Source of the DNA: Desulfobulbus sp.
GTDB lineage: Bacteria; Desulfobacterota; Desulfobulbia; Desulfobulbales; Desulfobulbaceae
Assembly: GCA_017998195.1 (NCBI GenBank)
Contig: JAGODN010000087.1
Coordinates: 1 to 8,756, forward strand
DNA length: 8,756 bases
Reading direction: 5' to 3'
The notes beneath the pieces were generated by a model, which searched no databases, was not told where the DNA came from, and saw nothing but the letters and a program-made list of their open reading frames with translations. Positions 7,917-8,756 of the stretch are shown here, in pieces (positions within the stretch are counted from its first letter, which is position 1; the number at the start of each line of letters is the position of its first letter). The translations under genes were made by a program, and so were the position numbers.

Positions 7917-8183
7917 CTAATAATGATACCTGCAGGCAAGGATCCTGATCGTGTCACCCTGCACCGCATACACGAGCCGATGCTCGTCATCGATGCGCCT
8001 GGACCAGCAACCGGCCAGTTCGTGCTTGAGCGCCTCGGGCTTGCCGGTTCCGGTGAAGGGTGTCCGCTGGACCTCCTTGATCAGCTTGACCAGGCGCAAG
8101 GCTTTCTTGCGATCCTGCTGAATCCACCAGGCCAGATCCTCGAAGGCCGAGGGATCAAATGCCAAGCTTTTCACAGGCTTCAT
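7917..8183 (-). CDS. yoeB: YoeB/Txe-family ribosome-dependent mRNA interferase toxin
   Basis: An 88-residue toxin of the RelE superfamily; relatives bind the ribosome and cut mRNA at the A site. The C-terminal half is highly characteristic: GTGKPEALKHELAGCWSRR, then DDEHRLVY, and the end CRYHY. The residues used for catalysis in E. coli YoeB all have equivalents: E50 (GKPE), R69 (EHRLVY), and the terminal H87 and Y88. Start chosen at ATG 8183 (MKPVKSLAFD), which matches the family's length; an upstream ATG at 8243 would add 20 unlike residues. It overlaps the antitoxin gene by 29 bases in another frame, so translation is likely coupled. The reading frame is intact and the toxin is probably active. 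Confidence 0.93.
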   Translation of the reverse strand: MKPVKSLAFDPSAFEDLAWWIQQDRKKALRLVKLIKEVQRTPFTGTGKPEALKHELAGCWSRRIDDEHRLVYAVQGDTIRILACRYHY

Positions 8184-8358
8184 CGAACGGGATGCCTGTT
8201 TTTCGCCGCCGAGCGGCCAGGAGACGTTCCCGCATGGCCTCACTCTTGAGCAGATAGGCAGTTTCTTTTTCCGACTGCAGTTCGTGCCACAGGTCGATGG
8301 GCACGATCACCGCGGTGATGATGTTGTTCTCATCCGAGATGTATTGCACCTGTCCCAT
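8155..8358 (-). CDS. yefM: YefM/Phd-like antitoxin (short form)
   Basis: A 67-residue partner for the overlapping YoeB-type toxin. The match to YefM is in the second half of that protein: a strand pair ending in IITAVIVPIDLWHEL (13-27), followed by ETAYLLKSEAMRERLLAA (32-49), the segment that in YefM wraps and blocks YoeB. The tail GIPFDEACEKLGI is typical of a short antitoxin subgroup. Compared with E. coli YefM about 25 N-terminal residues, which help build the DNA-binding face, are missing. An in-frame TGA four codons upstream of ATG rules out a simple extension. GAGAGGG at 8363-8369 is a good ribosome binding site four bases before ATG. Antitoxin-first order and overlap are standard for yefM-yoeB. 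The symbol is by analogy. Confidence 0.85.
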   Translation of the reverse strand: MGQVQYISDENNIITAVIVPIDLWHELQSEKETAYLLKSEAMRERLLAARRRKTGIPFDEACEKLGI

Positions 8359-8435
8359 AATTCCCTCTCATACTCTCTGCCCTCGGTGCCTTGCGCTTGT
8401 TCCTGGCATCGATGGCACCCAGGAAATGATCATGT

Positions 8436-8450
8436 TGATGCGTTGCATCA
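8436..8450. promoter_or_regulatory. Candidate operator of the yefM-yoeB operon
   Basis: TGATGC-GTT-GCATCA is a perfect 6-bp inverted repeat overlapping the proposed -10 box and start of transcription. An 8-bp palindrome ATGATCAT (8426-8433) lies two bases further downstream in the transcript. Paired palindromes at this place fit autorepression by the antitoxin-toxin complex; binding is inferred. Confidence 0.45.
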
Positions 8451-8475
8451 TGACGTGTCGCGCACGGTCTGTCAA
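8447..8475 (-). promoter_or_regulatory. Sigma-70-type promoter of yefM-yoeB
   Basis: On the minus strand a perfect -35 TTGACA (8475-8470) is followed after 17 bases by CATGAT (8452-8447), four of six matches to the -10 consensus. Transcription would begin near 8440 and give a leader of about 80 bases before the antitoxin ATG. Confidence 0.6.
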
Positions 8476-8721
8476 CGTGCCCTGTACGACGCGCTCGACT
8501 CCTCTTCTTGCCGGCACATCGCCCGGTGGGCCGGGTTCCCACAGTGCGAGGGGTTAGTTCGGGGAGATGGGGTAACGGTTGTGCACTGCCCCCTGGTGAC
8601 TCGTTGCGAAAATGGGTCCATGGGCTGGGTGCGGCCATCCTTCTCCCGGACCTTGACCTTCACGATCATACCCGTCCCGCCCCCGCCCCACGGGCAACCG
8701 GCAAGGCGGAGCCCCGCAGCC
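8476..8721. other. No recognisable gene
   Basis: Short open frames occur on the minus strand, but none has a family signature, a convincing ribosome binding site or a codon pattern like its neighbours. No tRNA, CRISPR or transposase remnant was seen. Any gene to the right lies beyond the window. Confidence 0.4.
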
Positions 8722-8756
8722 AGGTCGGCGGAAAACCCTGGTGCGCACGGCGCACC
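8722..8756. repeat. GGTGCGC-family repeat, cut by the window end
   Basis: Bases 8722-8747 resemble 7745-7770 in the same orientation (about 20 of 26 identical). The last 17 bases form a perfect 7-bp inverted repeat, GGTGCGC-ACG-GCGCACC (8740-8756). Its full extent cannot be seen. Confidence 0.55.

Noticed and set aside
8184..8243. An upstream ATG for the YoeB-type toxin adding 20 residues.
   Set aside because: It would sit deep inside the antitoxin gene, and the extension is unlike the N-terminus of YoeB/Txe proteins, which begin at MKPVKSLAF-like sequences.
8472..8748. Minus-strand frames of 64-102 codons at the right end.
   Set aside because: No recognisable domain, no good ribosome binding site and overlapping one another in all three frames; probably non-coding.

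Overview
The window is GC-rich DNA from a Gram-negative bacterium that makes type IV pili and uses sigma-54. The evidence is a PilY1/PilC-family pilus adhesin and an NtrC-type sigma-54 activator. The style of the PilY1 and histidine kinase sequences reminds me most of Desulfobacterota (Desulfuromonadales or Desulfobulbales relatives), but gamma-proteobacteria cannot be excluded and nothing here fixes the genus.

Layout. (i) 1-3270, plus strand: the 3' part of a pilY1-like gene (5' end outside the window), then a short gene for a small exported protein of unknown function, ending in a perfect 14-bp hairpin. (ii) 3385-4171, minus strand: a hicA-hicB toxin-antitoxin module followed by an orphan Fis-type helix-turn-helix segment. 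That segment is a diverged second copy of the 3' end of the neighbouring regulator gene. (iii) 4345-7247, minus strand: a two-gene operon encoding a membrane histidine kinase and its sigma-54-activating response regulator. (iv) 7248-7916: no convincing gene; the second half is built from REP-like palindromes and a GGTGCGC-type inverted repeat. (v) 7917-8475, minus strand: a second toxin-antitoxin module (YefM-like antitoxin, YoeB/Txe toxin) with a good promoter and a candidate operator. (vi) 8476-8756: no gene recognised; another member of the GGTGCGC repeat family runs into the window end.

How it fits together. The kinase-regulator pair is a complete signalling cascade likely to drive sigma-54 promoters. 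Its position next to pilY1 makes a pilus-related role possible but unproven, and the kinase lacks the six membrane helices typical of PilS. The two toxin-antitoxin modules lie on either side of this operon and look like accessory insertions: one is bracketed by copies of the regulator's 3' end, the other by copies of a dispersed repeat.

The most interesting structure is the 118-bp direct repeat spaced exactly 960 bp apart. It leaves the regulator intact on one side and a displaced Fis tail on the other, with only hicAB between, as if a small cassette had entered the 3' end of the gene and restored it. I see no clearly new multi-gene system; every intact protein except the small exported one belongs to a known family.
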